Notes under the pieces: generated by a model
Databases searched by the model: none
What the model was told of the DNA's origin: nothing
The model's input: only the letters and a program-made list of their open reading frames with translations
Shown: piece after piece, positions 38,566-48,701 of the stretch
Layout of the letters: the number at the start of each line of letters is the position of its first letter
Position numbering within the stretch: position 1 is the stretch's first letter
NCBI RefSeq assembly: GCF_900113925.1
Contig: NZ_FORD01000001.1
Span: 178,297 to 242,296 of the forward strand
DNA: 64,000 nucleotides
DNA from: Nitrosomonas sp. Nm34
Lineage (GTDB): Bacteria > Pseudomonadota > Gammaproteobacteria > Burkholderiales > Nitrosomonadaceae
Reading direction: 5' to 3'
Translations under genes and position numbers: made by a program

Positions 38566-39248
38566 AATGCGAATTAAGAGCTGAAATAGAAGCCAGTTCA
38601 TCAATAACATAAAACTATTGAGGAAGACATCACCCAACCTCAATCAAAGTAACCAATGAGCTGGAAAAACCGATCAATAACCATTTATCTCTATGTTTGC
38701 AAGCATTATCAGTATCAGCAAAATCTTTGAACTTATAGTCAAAGAATGAGCCATTACGCGGATTTAAGTTTTAGCGACAAAGAAATCATTACCCTCTTCC
38801 TGTTCGGTATGGTGGACAAGCATCGAGAAATCAAAGGTATTGATGAGTACACAGCTCGCCATTTACGCGAGTGGTCTCCACGACTTCCTGGTTATGTGGC
38901 TTATGTTCAGCGCCTGAATCGAGTAGCCGATGTGTTTGCACCCTTATTAGCACTGATTCAGCAAGAACAGGAAACCAGGAACCCCGGGCAGGTTTGGTTG
39001 ACTGATACATTTACAGTCATCCTTGCGAGGCAACCCTATCTGGAACCACAGGATCAATAGTTGTCTACAGCAGTTTCTCGCGTGCGGCAACCGATTAAAA
39101 CATTATTTGCCTGGATAGAAGAAAAAACAGGCATTGAATGTGCCAGCAAAGTTCGTTCTTATAAGGGGCTTATGGCGCATGTGTTCGGAAAGCTGGCTGC
39201 GGCTTTGTTTTCCTGAAATTTTTTACCAGTTAGCTCTTAATTCACATT
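38566..39248 (+). mobile_element. Internally deleted insertion sequence
   Basis: Imperfect inverted ends AATGCGAATTAAGAGCT (38566-38582) and AGCTCTTAATTCACATT (39232-39248), one mismatch over 17 bp, bracket a transposase remnant. At about 680 bp it is shorter than an intact IS with a full transposase. Non-autonomous relic. Confidence 0.8.
38746..39216 (+). pseudogene. DDE transposase remnant (IS982-like), internally deleted with a nonsense codon
   Basis: Codons for the N-terminus (SHYADLSFSDKEIITLF to VWLTDTFTVILARQPY) run to TAG 39060, and in the same frame immediately after is the transposase C-terminus (LSTAVSRVRQPIKTLFAW, ending KLAAALFS). The catalytic middle part is missing. The TAG sits where related transposases, as I recall them, read Trp (DQWLSTAVSR), so TGG to TAG is likely. 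Family name (IS982-like) is tentative. Confidence 0.8.
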
Positions 39249-39381
39249 AAAGTTAACCAGGAAAGATGTCTGCACGATACTGAAAAAAAATTTTCGGCTA
39301 ATATTTTTGTTCAATACTTTTGGCAGAGAACTGAAGTTTTACTTTTTAGGGTTTTACCGCGTCGTTATAGTTTTAAGCGGA

Positions 39382-39562
39382 CTATCCCCTTGATGAATCA
39401 GCTACAATAATTTTATTGACAGCTTTTTTAAGATTCATATAAATACTTTTCATCCCCGCTTGGGTATTAGCTTTTACCGTTCTATAAATTTACCAGCTTC
39501 CGTCGTGGCGGGAATAATGTATTCTTGCATACCAGATACATCAGCACGCACTTGATTTTGCG
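39382..39562 (-). pseudogene. Possible phasin-like gene remnant
   Basis: On the minus strand VRADVSGMQEYIIPATTEAG runs into a stop, and a +1 shift continues TVKANTQAGMKSIYMNLKKA to TAG 39382. The pattern loosely resembles C-terminal parts of phasin (polyhydroxyalkanoate granule) proteins. No start is present. Low confidence; the rest of 39249-39606 shows nothing else. Confidence 0.3.
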
Positions 39563-39606
39563 TTTTTAAGGATCGGCAAAATAGCTGCTGACAATAATCA
39601 AGTCTG

Positions 39607-40059
39607 CTAATTTTCTTTTGGATAAATGACGGTATCTCTGACTGGTATGCGCCATATAAAAAATATTAATATTATTAGCAGCGCAATTAACATCAACTTA
39701 AGCCAATAGGAAGATACCATCAAGATAGAGCTACCAAATGACAAGACGATCATAAAATATACCCAGCGTTTGACTCGCCGGGATACGCTACGGTATTGGC
39801 ACCACTCGTAAATGATGGGGCCAGCAATACGATTACCGAGCAAAAATTCATGAAGACGTTCTGAACTGCGTGCAAAACAAGCTGCAGCTAGCAAGATAAA
39901 CGGTGTAGTAGGAAGAATAGGTAAAAAAATCCCCAATATCCCCAACAGCAACGCTGTGATGCCGACCCCAAAATAAAGCCAACGCATAAAAAGAGAATTA
40001 TGCAAGTGCAGGATATGCACTCCCTCTCTATTCTGATTTGCTTGTTCGTTTAATTGCAT
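39607..40059 (-). CDS. DUF454 (YbaN-family) inner membrane protein
   Basis: 150 residues with two or three transmembrane segments. The N-terminal half has GILGIFLPILPTTPFILLAAACFARSS, the DUF454 hallmark. Function unknown. Start ATG 40059. Divergent from the FKBP gene. Confidence 0.85.
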   Translation of the reverse strand: MQLNEQANQNREGVHILHLHNSLFMRWLYFGVGITALLLGILGIFLPILPTTPFILLAAACFARSSERLHEFLLGNRIAGPIIYEWCQYRSVSRRVKRWVYFMIVLSFGSSILMVSSYWLKLMLIALLIILIFFIWRIPVRDTVIYPKEN

Positions 40060-40234
40060 ATGAATAAATAGACGGACTGCCGATTATAAAATTTAAAAAA
40101 ACAGAATACCGTTAATAAGGCACAATAATATGAAATTGCATGGATTGCCCTATTAGGTAAGCCATAGTGAGTATAATACTTGCTGCTGTTTGATAAAAGG
40201 CAATACATTTTTTGATTTTTCTTTTGAGGTCTTC

Positions 40235-40702
40235 ATGAATAAAACAAAAATTTCATTGAGTTTGAGCTTTTTTCTGCTAAGTTTAACGCTATTGCCGCTG
40301 AGCGCTGTTGCCTACAAGGAACATGCCTCAGAGCCACACACCACCACGTCAGGAGTCACTGAATTGCAAAAAATCGATGTCAAAGAGGGTACAGGTGAGG
40401 AAGCTGGGATAGGTAAAACCGTGCGTGTTCATTATACAGGTTGGCTTTATGATGCGGCGGCTCCTGATAAAAAAGGAAAAAAATTTGATAGTTCATACGA
40501 CCGAAAGGAGCCCTTTTCATTTTTGCTGGGTTCAGGGCGTGTTATCAAAGGCTGGGATCAAGGAGTAATGGGAATGAAAGTGGGTGGGCAACGCACATTG
40601 ATCATCCCCCCCAATATGGCTTATGGCGCGCACGGCGCTGGCAATGTGATTCCACCTAATGCAACCTTGATTTTCGATGTAGAATTGATTGGCTTGCAAT
40701 AG
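40235..40702 (+). CDS. Periplasmic FKBP-type peptidyl-prolyl isomerase
   Basis: 155 residues from ATG 40235 (GAGGT 5 bases upstream; the frame from 40190 adds residues before the signal peptide). Signal peptide [25 protein letters not shown] domain complete: [36 protein letters not shown] core, [15 protein letters not shown], and IFDVELIG. Catalyses prolyl isomerisation during folding in the periplasm. Confidence 0.93.
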   Translation: MNKTKISLSLSFFLLSLTLLPLSAVAYKEHASEPHTTTSGVTELQKIDVKEGTGEEAGIGKTVRVHYTGWLYDAAAPDKKGKKFDSSYDRKEPFSFLLGSGRVIKGWDQGVMGMKVGGQRTLIIPPNMAYGAHGAGNVIPPNATLIFDVELIGLQ

Positions 40703-40809
40703 TAGCCAATCCAGCCAGGTAACGCAGGCAAAGTAATCACCTGCACTTAGTATCAACTTTTGGCTTGCGTTACCCGCTTCCTGCAGGCTCGTTTTTGGAG
40801 GTACGATGC

Positions 40810-43800
40810 ATGGAAAATTCTTCAAATTCTCCTATAGCACCACGTCGTTTCGTGACGCGCAAGCGTCTCGTTATTAGCTTCGTTGCCGCCATACTGGTCA
40901 TTGCACTGTTTGGATTGCTTGGCTATTATTGGTTACCTGGTTATGCCAAGACCAAGATTGAAGGCATTTTATCCGAGAAGCTGAATCGGTCGGTTACTAT
41001 TCAATCCATTGACATTCACCCTTATACGTTAGAATTGACTATATCGGGCTTCCGGGTAGCGGAAAAAGCCAATACTGACAACCTCCTGTTTGCTTTCGAT
41101 CGTTTATATGTTGATCTGAGCGCCGAATCGATCAGGCATCTAGCCCCCATTGTCAGTACCATGACGTTAACAGCGCCCAGACTGCACCTCGTGCGTGAGG
41201 ATAAGCATCGTTTCAATATTTCCGATCTGATCGAGCAATTCCAATCACAGCCCACCAGCCCAGCAGATGATACACAAGGCAAATCGCGCTTTTCCATCAG
41301 TAACATCAGCATTGATGGAGGAGCCGTAGCGTTTGAGGATCGGCTCAAAAAAAGCCAGCAGAATATTGACCAAATCAAGCTGGGCATTCCATTTATCGCT
41401 AATTTTCAAAGCGTGCAAACCAATTGGGTTGAACCCCATCTCAGCGCTACGATCAATGGTGCTCCATTTTTACTCGAAGGTAAGTTGCGCCCGTTTACTG
41501 ACAGGCGTGAAGCAACGCTCTCGCTTAAGTTTAATGATATTGATCTGACTGATATCGATGAATATTCTCCCATTCCGGTCGGTTTCCGTCTACTTTCCGG
41601 AAACCTAGACAGCGATTTATCATTGGTCTTTACGCAAATGAGGGACAAAGCACCCACCATTAGCCTGTCTGGCCGTGCTGCACTCAAGAACCTGGCTATC
41701 GACAATGAAGCAGTTCAAGCGCCGCATCAGATAGCGTTGAAACGGCTCGATATGACATTGCAGGAAGCCGTGCTGACTGAGCCTCAGCCTGTAGAGGCAA
41801 CAATATCGCTGGCAGATGCAAAACTCACGCGTCATGGTGAAACGGAACCTGTGCTGCAACTGCCGAAACTGGACATCGATACGATCAAGATCAATCGTGC
41901 TCAACGGTTTATCGAGCTGGGTTCGGTGATACTGGATGAGGCAGAAACATTGATACGCCGGCAAGCTGATGGTCAACTTGATCTGGCTCAACTGTTTATC
42001 CTGACACCATCATCCGGCAATGCTGCTCCCGCAGCAACATTGTCATCAGCGCCTCAATCCATCCAAAATTCCACCTCTCTCATTCCTATTCCAGATAAAA
42101 AACCTGCCAATAGAACCGATGTATCCAGTGAAGCAGAGAAGGTTGCCGTGTTTTCAGCCAAAACGACCGTTCCCATTCCCGCTGCCAAACCGGCCTATCC
42201 AGCCAGCACTGGCATGGTAGAAATTAACAACGATCGAGACGAGGTGTTGGCAAAATTCGCTACCCCCCCGGTAAACACTGAAACCGGCAAAGCCTGGTCA
42301 ACACAAATCAATCAAGTGAAATTGACGAATGCTTCCGTACGTTTTGAAGATCACACGCTGGCAAAAATAACCCCAATGAACATCGATTCATTGAATTTGA
42401 TGATTAATAATATTGATGTGGACGGTACTACACCACTCGATCTGCTATTGCAAGCAACCATTAATCAGCACGGCAGCATTGAAACCAGAGGCAATCTCAG
42501 GCGAACACCATTAACAACTGATCTCACCGTTAATCTCAAAAATGTTGATCTAGTGCCCTTGCAAGGTTGGTTAAGCGACCGATTAAATGCGCTTCTCAGT
42601 CAGGGTGCGCTTTCTTTTGAGGGTAATATCAAAGCAGAGGGAGAACCGCTCAAAATAGCTCTAATCGGCAAAGGACAACTGACTGACTTCAATATAGTTG
42701 ATAAGGACAAAGGCTCTAGGCTGCTACGCTGGAAGGAAATCGATCTGGCAAACATCAAGTTTATCAACGAACCATTACGAGTAGACATTGCAACTATTGA
42801 CCTCGCTGATTTTTATGCGCGCGTCACCTTATTACCGAATAAGAAGCTCAATCTTCACAGTCTTGTCAAGCAAACAGAGCCCACTCCCATTCCCGAATCC
42901 ACTTTGAACGGTTCAGTCCAGCCAACCTCTATTGCACCAGCCGACAATGCCCCTTTACCCGTTTATATCGATAAAATTGTTTTACGAAATGGTGATATTG
43001 ATTTTGCGGATCAATTCATCAAACCAAGCTACCGCGCTAATTTGACTAGACTCAAAGGCCAGATTGGACCACTTCATCCAGGTAAATCCGGAAAAATAGA
43101 TATCCAAGGCTTGTTTGATCGATCTGCACCCTTGCATATTTCAGGCATGATTGATCCATTCAGCGGGCAACTCTTTCTCGATATCAAGTCAACCGTGACG
43201 GGGATCGATTTGCCAACGTTCAGTCCTTATTCTGGCAGATACATTGGCTATGTCATTGAGAAAGGAAAACTCTCGCTTGATGTCAGTTATCATATTGAAA
43301 AAGGTGAATTGAAAGCGAAAAACAAAATCTTTTTGGACCAGCTTGCTCTCGGTGACAAAACCGATAGTCCTGAAGCTGTGTCACTGCCGCTCCATCTCGC
43401 CATATCACTTCTCAAGAATAGACATGGCGAAATAGACATTCGTCTGCCACTCAAGGGCTCGATCAACGATCCCGAGTTCAGTTTGACAGGCATTATCTGG
43501 ACAGCATTTGTCAATTTGATCACCAAAGCCGCCACGGCTCCGTTTACCTTGCTGAGCTCTTTAATGGGAGATGAAGAGGAGCTGTCACAGATCAGCTTCC
43601 CTTCAGGCTACCCCACACTTCAACCTGAAGCAGAAAAAAGTCTGCAGGCACTCGCGGCAGCCTTGCTGGATCATCCTGCGCTCAAGCTTGAAATAACGGG
43701 TTTTGCGGATCCGGTCAACGATCATGAAGAGCTCAAACATGCATTACTCGAGCGAAGCATCAAGGCACAGAAACTTTCCGCAAGCGTAAAAAAAGGACAG

Positions 43801-44139
43801 GCTACTGGTACACTGGACGAAATCAGGCTCGATGAAAAAGAATACGCCCAGTATCTCACGCACGTCTATAAAGAAGCTGATTTCGAAAAGCCCAAAAACA
43901 TCATCGGATTGACCAAAAACTTACCTGTAGAGGAAATGAAACAGCTGATCCTCGCTCACACCACAATCAGTGATGATGAGTTGCATGAACTTGCAGAACA
44001 AAGAGCAAGCGCTGCCCTCTATTGGCTGATTGAACAAGGTGGCATTCCGAACGAGCGCGTATTCGTGCTGGGAACAAAAGTAGAGCCTGCAAGCGATGAT
44101 CAGCAGCCTAACAGCCGAGTAGTATTCTCCTTGAATTAA
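40810..44139 (+). CDS. Large AsmA-like DUF748 protein with C-terminal OmpA-like region
   Basis: 1,109 residues from ATG 40810, 8 bases after GGAGG. One N-terminal transmembrane segment (VISFVAAILVIALFGLLGYY), then repeated beta-rich DUF748 stretches (LNRSVTIQSIDIHPYTLELTISGF; DFADQFIKPSYRANLTRLKG), with a Pro/Ala/Thr-rich linker near residues 400-500. The C-terminus has QPEAEKSLQALAAALLDHP and an ASLYWL-like OmpA-type fold. AsmA-like proteins span the periplasm and move lipids to the outer membrane; function here is inferred. Confidence 0.88.
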   Translation: MENSSNSPIAPRRFVTRKRLVISFVAAILVIALFGLLGYYWLPGYAKTKIEGILSEKLNRSVTIQSIDIHPYTLELTISGFRVAEKANTDNLLFAFDRLYVDLSAESIRHLAPIVSTMTLTAPRLHLVREDKHRFNISDLIEQFQSQPTSPADDTQGKSRFSISNISIDGGAVAFEDRLKKSQQNIDQIKLGIPFIANFQSVQTNWVEPHLSATINGAPFLLEGKLRPFTDRREATLSLKFNDIDLTDIDEYSPIPVGFRLLSGNLDSDLSLVFTQMRDKAPTISLSGRAALKNLAIDNEAVQAPHQIALKRLDMTLQEAVLTEPQPVEATISLADAKLTRHGETEPVLQLPKLDIDTIKINRAQRFIELGSVILDEAETLIRRQADGQLDLAQLFILTPSSGNAAPAATLSSAPQSIQNSTSLIPIPDKKPANRTDVSSEAEKVAVFSAKTTVPIPAAKPAYPASTGMVEINNDRDEVLAKFATPPVNTETGKAWSTQINQVKLTNASVRFEDHTLAKITPMNIDSLNLMINNIDVDGTTPLDLLLQATINQHGSIETRGNLRRTPLTTDLTVNLKNVDLVPLQGWLSDRLNALLSQGALSFEGNIKAEGEPLKIALIGKGQLTDFNIVDKDKGSRLLRWKEIDLANIKFINEPLRVDIATIDLADFYARVTLLPNKKLNLHSLVKQTEPTPIPESTLNGSVQPTSIAPADNAPLPVYIDKIVLRNGDIDFADQFIKPSYRANLTRLKGQIGPLHPGKSGKIDIQGLFDRSAPLHISGMIDPFSGQLFLDIKSTVTGIDLPTFSPYSGRYIGYVIEKGKLSLDVSYHIEKGELKAKNKIFLDQLALGDKTDSPEAVSLPLHLAISLLKNRHGEIDIRLPLKGSINDPEFSLTGIIWTAFVNLITKAATAPFTLLSSLMGDEEELSQISFPSGYPTLQPEAEKSLQALAAALLDHPALKLEITGFADPVNDHEELKHALLERSIKAQKLSASVKKGQATGTLDEIRLDEKEYAQYLTHVYKEADFEKPKNIIGLTKNLPVEEMKQLILAHTTISDDELHELAEQRASAALYWLIEQGGIPNERVFVLGTKVEPASDDQQPNSRVVFSLN

Positions 44140-44201
44140 TGGGTTTCAGCCGTATCATCCTCAGCATGTCCAATCAGAAACCGAGTCATCGCATTGCTTG
44201 A

Positions 44202-45260
44202 ATGTCTACTTTCGCTAATACCCTGATTGAATGGCAAAAGCAGCATGGCCGGCATAGTCTGCCCTGGCAGGGAACCAATGACCCTTACGCTATTTGGGTG
44301 GCAGAGGTTATGTTGCAACAGACACAAGTGATGACAGTGATCCCTTATTATCAGCGTTTCTTGGAAGCTTTTCCTGATATCGAATGCCTCGCCGAAGCAT
44401 CGCTTGATACTGTACTCACTTTATGGAGCGGTCTTGGTTATTATTCGCGCGGCCGAAATTTACATAAAGCAGCTTGCCTCATAATGGAGCGTTTTCAGGG
44501 CAGGTTTCCCCGACATGCCGCAGAAATTGCACAGCTGCCGGGTATAGGTCGCTCCACGGCCGCGGCTATCGCTGCCTTCGCTTATGGGGAGCGCTGCGCG
44601 ATACTGGATGGAAATGTCAAACGGGTATTTGCTCGTTACTTTGCTGTCACCCGTTATCCGGGTGAAAAGAAAACAGAAGCACTATTGTGGCAAAAAGCAG
44701 AGGGACTCCTCCCTCAAGAAAACGCCCAACAACAAATGGCTACTTATACCCAGGCATTGATGGATCTGGGCGCTACTGTGTGCACGCGTCATCAGCCAAA
44801 ATGTCTGAGTTGTCCTTTACAGCCAGATTGTATTGCTTTCGCGGAAAATCGGGTAGCGAGCCTGCCTACCTCCAAACCCAGGAAACCATTACCCAGTAAG
44901 GAAACCACTTTCTTAATATTAAGAAATCAGGATGAGATTTTACTTGAACAACGATCAAGCCCGGGTATTTGGGGCGGGTTATGGTGTCTGCCAGAAAAAC
45001 CGATCGACATCGACAGTCAAACTTACTGCAGGCAATGTATGGGGATTGAGAGTGTACCGATCAGTAGCTTACCTCCGCTTAACCATACCTTTACCCATTT
45101 TAAGCTGCGGATTCACCCCCAACTACTGCAAGTGATCAATTATTCTCGCAAGAAAACAGCTACTGAGATTTGGTTAACTATTGATAAGGCATTACAATTA
45201 GCTATCCCTGTACCAGTCAGAAAAATTTTGTTAGAACTTACTTCCAGCAATTACTTCTGA
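44202..45260 (+). CDS. mutY: Adenine DNA glycosylase
   Basis: 352 residues. Removes A opposite 8-oxoG. Catalytic Glu35 in WVAEVMLQQTQV, helix-hairpin-helix LPGIGRSTAAAIAAFAYG with catalytic Asp in ILDGNVKRVF, iron-sulfur cysteines in CTRHQPKCLSCPLQPDC, and a C-terminal Nudix-like 8-oxoG recognition domain. Followed 19 bp later by the cyclo-ligase gene on the same strand. Confidence 0.97.
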   Translation: MSTFANTLIEWQKQHGRHSLPWQGTNDPYAIWVAEVMLQQTQVMTVIPYYQRFLEAFPDIECLAEASLDTVLTLWSGLGYYSRGRNLHKAACLIMERFQGRFPRHAAEIAQLPGIGRSTAAAIAAFAYGERCAILDGNVKRVFARYFAVTRYPGEKKTEALLWQKAEGLLPQENAQQQMATYTQALMDLGATVCTRHQPKCLSCPLQPDCIAFAENRVASLPTSKPRKPLPSKETTFLILRNQDEILLEQRSSPGIWGGLWCLPEKPIDIDSQTYCRQCMGIESVPISSLPPLNHTFTHFKLRIHPQLLQVINYSRKKTATEIWLTIDKALQLAIPVPVRKILLELTSSNYF

Positions 45261-45279
45261 CAGATTAAAATGTCACCCC

Positions 45280-45906
45280 ATGAATAACTGGCGAGAATGG
45301 CGGAAACAACAGCGTGCAGATTTGATCGCGCGTCGTAAACAAACCCCAGAGGCAGAACGCACTCTATGGAGTGAGGCGATCACCACCTCACTCATACAAG
45401 CCTTCCCGGCACTGCAACAAAGCCATGTGGGATGTTATTCACCCTTCCAGGGCGAGTACGACCCGGCACAAGTAATGACCTATTTATATGCCTGTGGAGC
45501 GACACTGGCACTTCCCGAGGTGATGGGTCCGCATCAACCATTGAAATTCCGCAAATGGTGGCCGCAAGCTCCAATGAGAAAAGATGCTTATGGCATTGCT
45601 ATTCCTCACGATACCGAGGAAGTCATCATCGACGCCATCATCATCCCAATGGTCGCTTTTGATAGTCAAGGGTACCGGCTAGGCTATGGCAGCGGCTTTT
45701 TTGATCGCACCCTGGCTGCCATCAATCCTCGACCGTTAACTATCGGGATCGCTTTTGAGGTACTCCACCTCCCTACTATCTATCCCCATGAGCATGATAT
45801 CGCGATGGATTATGTGATTACTGAGAAAACGATCTACTATTTAACTGACCATACATTACAGTCAATTTCACGGGAGACATGTGCGATAAGAAATGCATTG
45901 AAATAA
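45280..45906 (+). CDS. 5-formyltetrahydrofolate cyclo-ligase
   Basis: 208 residues. ATP-dependent conversion of 5-formyl-THF to 5,10-methenyl-THF. N-terminal RADLIARRKQT, and the family motif GYRLGYGSGFFDRTLA are clear. Probably co-transcribed with mutY. In many proteobacteria this gene lies by the 6S RNA gene; I see no 6S RNA upstream. Confidence 0.93.
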   Translation: MNNWREWRKQQRADLIARRKQTPEAERTLWSEAITTSLIQAFPALQQSHVGCYSPFQGEYDPAQVMTYLYACGATLALPEVMGPHQPLKFRKWWPQAPMRKDAYGIAIPHDTEEVIIDAIIIPMVAFDSQGYRLGYGSGFFDRTLAAINPRPLTIGIAFEVLHLPTIYPHEHDIAMDYVITEKTIYYLTDHTLQSISRETCAIRNALK

Positions 45907-45931
45907 TGTCAGGTTTAGTGAAAAGCTTTTA

Positions 45932-46032
45932 ATTCCATTTCTAAATCAAACATGACGCGAAGGCGAGCGGCAGACAGCATCAATCATACGGTAAGGCGAA
46001 GCTACAAAGTCAGGTTTGATTTAGAAATGGGA
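45932..46032 (+). repeat. MITE-like palindromic element, copy 11
   Basis: ATTCCATTTCTAAATCAAA to TTTGATTTAGAAATGGGAT, near-perfect inverted termini, forward orientation. Between the convergent cyclo-ligase and ubiX genes, where its hairpin could serve as a two-way terminator. Confidence 0.93.
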
Positions 46033-46062
46033 TAACCAGAAGAACGCTTATTGCTTAATAAC

Positions 46063-46680
46063 TCACTCGCTTTCTTCGCCCCAGCGTGGCATTAACGTAT
46101 GTGCGACACCGAGATGATCAAGGATACGTGCGACGACAAAATCGACGATATCCTGTATGCTCTGGGGGTGATGATAAAATCCGGGATTAGCCGGCAGGAT
46201 AATGGCGCCACAACGAGCCAACCTCAGCATATTTTCGAGATGAATCGTAGAAAAGGGCATTTCACGCGGCACCAGAATAAGTTTACGTCCCTCCTTGAGC
46301 ATGACATCCGCCGCACGCTCGATTAATTTCTGATTCAGGCCTGAAGCAACGGCTGACAAGGTGCCCATAGTACAAGGACAAATTACCATCGCATCAGCTG
46401 GATTTGATCCAGAAGCAACGGGGGCAAACCACTCCTCCCGCCCAAATACCTTTAGTAACCCTTTTTCTGCATTAAAGTAGTCGGTAAAAAATGCTTCTGC
46501 TTCTTGTGGGCGCGAAGGGAGCGTCAATTTCATCTCCTGCTGGGCAACGATCTGCGCCACTTGTGAATATAGTAAATAAACATGCACACCTTGAGCTAAT
46601 AATATTTCTAGCAAACGAATGCCATAAGGCATACCGGATGCACCTGTAAAGGCAAGAGTGATCGTATGCGCAGCCCTCAT
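46063..46680 (-). CDS. ubiX: Flavin prenyltransferase UbiX
   Basis: 205 residues. Makes prenylated FMN, cofactor of UbiD in ubiquinone synthesis. N-terminal LAFTGASGMPYGIRLLEILL, central AMVICPCTMGTLSAVASGL, LVPREMPFSTIHLENML. Lies 24 bp downstream of hprK. Confidence 0.95.
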   Translation of the reverse strand: MRAAHTITLAFTGASGMPYGIRLLEILLAQGVHVYLLYSQVAQIVAQQEMKLTLPSRPQEAEAFFTDYFNAEKGLLKVFGREEWFAPVASGSNPADAMVICPCTMGTLSAVASGLNQKLIERAADVMLKEGRKLILVPREMPFSTIHLENMLRLARCGAIILPANPGFYHHPQSIQDIVDFVVARILDHLGVAHTLMPRWGEESE

Positions 46681-46704
46681 TTTCAGGAAAGGATCTCCAA
46701 TATA

Positions 46705-47652
46705 TTAATCTGAAGCAATATCGGTCATTTTCTGCTCATGCCGCTTAATAAACTCCTGGGTACTGTCAATTCCGCGCAGCTGCAAAACATAATTCCGGAC
46801 TGCCGCTTCGACCAATACCGCGAGGTTCCGCCCGGCAGCAACGGGAATAATCACTTTGCGTATGTTTACATTCAAAATATCTTCATTCAGATTGCTCAGA
46901 GGAAGTCGTTCAACCGCACTGATATCTGAACCACTGGATTTTTCCAAATGGACGATTAATTTCATATTTTTGCGCCGACGAACCGCAGTTTCCCCAAAAA
47001 TAGTCCGAATATTCAATAAACCGAGTCCGCGCACTTCCAGATAATCTCGTAATATTGGCGGACAGAAACCCTCTAGTGTTTCTGGTCCGATACGACGTAA
47101 TTCAACCACATCATCTGCTACTAACCCATGACCGCGACTGATCAGCTCTAATGCCAATTCGCTTTTACCCACCCCACTTTCACCCGTTATCAGCACACCC
47201 ATTCCTAAAACATCCAATAGCACCCCATGTTTGCTCACGCTTGGCGCCAGCACTTTGGTTAAAAAGGAGCGTAATATCCAGATGACATCCAGGCTTGAAT
47301 TGGTTGAACAAAGTATCGGTGTGTGTGTCCTCGCAGCGAATGATCTTAGGGCATCAGAAACCAAAGCACCATCAGCCACAATCATGCATGCTAAATTACT
47401 TTGGGCTAATTGCTGAAATTTTCTCTCCAAGGAAGAGAGGTCAAGCTGATTAAGATAATCCATAGCCAAACTACTCAGCACTTGTATCCAATTAGGATGG
47501 ATAAAATTGAGGTGGCCTATGAGCCCTTGTGGAGATTTAGCAACGACTTCATTATTCAGCACCTTATTGCCATACTCCTGCCCACAATTCCAGGTCAGCC
47601 TCAATTTAGTTTTATTGCCTTCAAATAGCTGAGTAATGCTAATGTGAGACAT
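46705..47652 (-). CDS. hprK: HPr kinase/phosphorylase
   Basis: 315 residues from ATG 47652 (MSHISITQLFEG), the family start; it overlaps the ptsN end by 14 bp. Walker A GESGVGKSELALELISRGH and signature LEVRGLGLLNI. Phosphorylates HPr on serine. With ptsN next door and no sugar permeases it probably serves a regulatory PTS rather than sugar import. Confidence 0.95.
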   Translation of the reverse strand: MSHISITQLFEGNKTKLRLTWNCGQEYGNKVLNNEVVAKSPQGLIGHLNFIHPNWIQVLSSLAMDYLNQLDLSSLERKFQQLAQSNLACMIVADGALVSDALRSFAARTHTPILCSTNSSLDVIWILRSFLTKVLAPSVSKHGVLLDVLGMGVLITGESGVGKSELALELISRGHGLVADDVVELRRIGPETLEGFCPPILRDYLEVRGLGLLNIRTIFGETAVRRRKNMKLIVHLEKSSGSDISAVERLPLSNLNEDILNVNIRKVIIPVAAGRNLAVLVEAAVRNYVLQLRGIDSTQEFIKRHEQKMTDIASD

Positions 47653-48109
47653 TACCCGGTGTCCAATCAGAGATAAGCTGATGAATCTCCTTTGCGCCCT
47701 TACTCGAGAGCAGTTTCTCACGAAAACTTTTGTCACTAAACATTTGGGCCAGCTCACTTAAAATTTGGAGATGTTTATCCGTTGCTTTTTCAGGTACCAA
47801 CAGGATACAGGCAATATTGACTGGCAAACCATCTGGTGCATCAAAAGGTATGGCTTCTTTCATTCTGACTAAAGCTAGAGCAGCTTCACGCAGCCCCTTG
47901 ATTCTACCATGCGGAATTGCCACACCTTGACCCAGGCCAGTAGAGCCAAGCCTTTCTCGCGCGAACAAGCTATCAAATACCTGACTGCGTGCGATGTGCA
48001 GTGTATTCTCAAACAATAATCCAGCCTGCTCAAAGACGCGTTTCTTACTGGCGACATCCAGATCAACGATCACGTTGGATTCTGGTAAAAATTGTGAAAT
48101 AAGGTTCAT
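47639..48109 (-). CDS. ptsN: PTS IIA-Ntr protein
   Basis: 156 residues from ATG 48109 (MNLISQFLPESNVIVDL). Phosphorylation His in GQGVAIPHGRIKGL. Regulatory phosphocarrier linked to nitrogen and potassium control. Forms an operon with hprK. Confidence 0.94.
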   Translation of the reverse strand: MNLISQFLPESNVIVDLDVASKKRVFEQAGLLFENTLHIARSQVFDSLFARERLGSTGLGQGVAIPHGRIKGLREAALALVRMKEAIPFDAPDGLPVNIACILLVPEKATDKHLQILSELAQMFSDKSFREKLLSSKGAKEIHQLISDWTPGNVSH

Positions 48110-48368
48110 AAAAAGAAATAAAATACTCTCAATAAACACAAATAGGATATTCCGCCTGAAATTATCTTTTTACATCGAAGTTGAAGCTGTAATTAGGTGG
48201 GATTTGATAACGAGGGAAAAAACTAGCTTGTATTGATAACATATCTGTAGGCAACTTGATATGCCATAACTTCTATTCTCTTAATCTTGTCCTATCTTAG
48301 GCCGATTAAGTCTTGTGATGAAGCAGATAATTTCTGGCATTGCAACTTTCTATTAAGTTGACTTAACG

Positions 48369-48701
48369 TTACTCAGGATGGTCAAATTCCTGATTTTTTA
48401 ATGCCTCATGATTACGACGTTCTATATTTTTTTCCTTATATTTAAGAATCTGCCGGTCAAGCTTATCCACTAAACTATCAATTGAAGCATACATATCAGC
48501 GTTCTCTACCTCGACAAAAATATCTTTGCCACGGAGATGAATATAAGCTTGAGCTTTCTGTTGATGCTTTTCTATTGATAAAATGACATTAACATCAATC
48601 AGATGATCAAAATGCCGGCTAATCTTCTCCATTTTAGAATTCACATAATCGCGTAAGGCAGGTGTGATTTCTACATGATCTCCGGTAAGAATCAGATTCA
48701 T
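48369..48701 (-). CDS. hpf: Ribosome hibernation promoting factor (short HPF)
   Basis: 110 residues, MNLILTGDHVEITPALRDYV, with YIHLRGKDIFVEVENADMYA. Short HPF drives 100S ribosome dimers in slow growth. In most proteobacteria rpoN lies just upstream; here it is absent and a repeat element occupies the gap. Confidence 0.93.
   Translation of the reverse strand: MNLILTGDHVEITPALRDYVNSKMEKISRHFDHLIDVNVILSIEKHQQKAQAYIHLRGKDIFVEVENADMYASIDSLVDKLDRQILKYKEKNIERRNHEALKNQEFDHPE

Noticed and set aside
45907..46062. 6S RNA near the 5-formyl-THF cyclo-ligase
   Set aside because: The downstream gap is filled by element copy 11, and no 6S-like structure was found upstream either.
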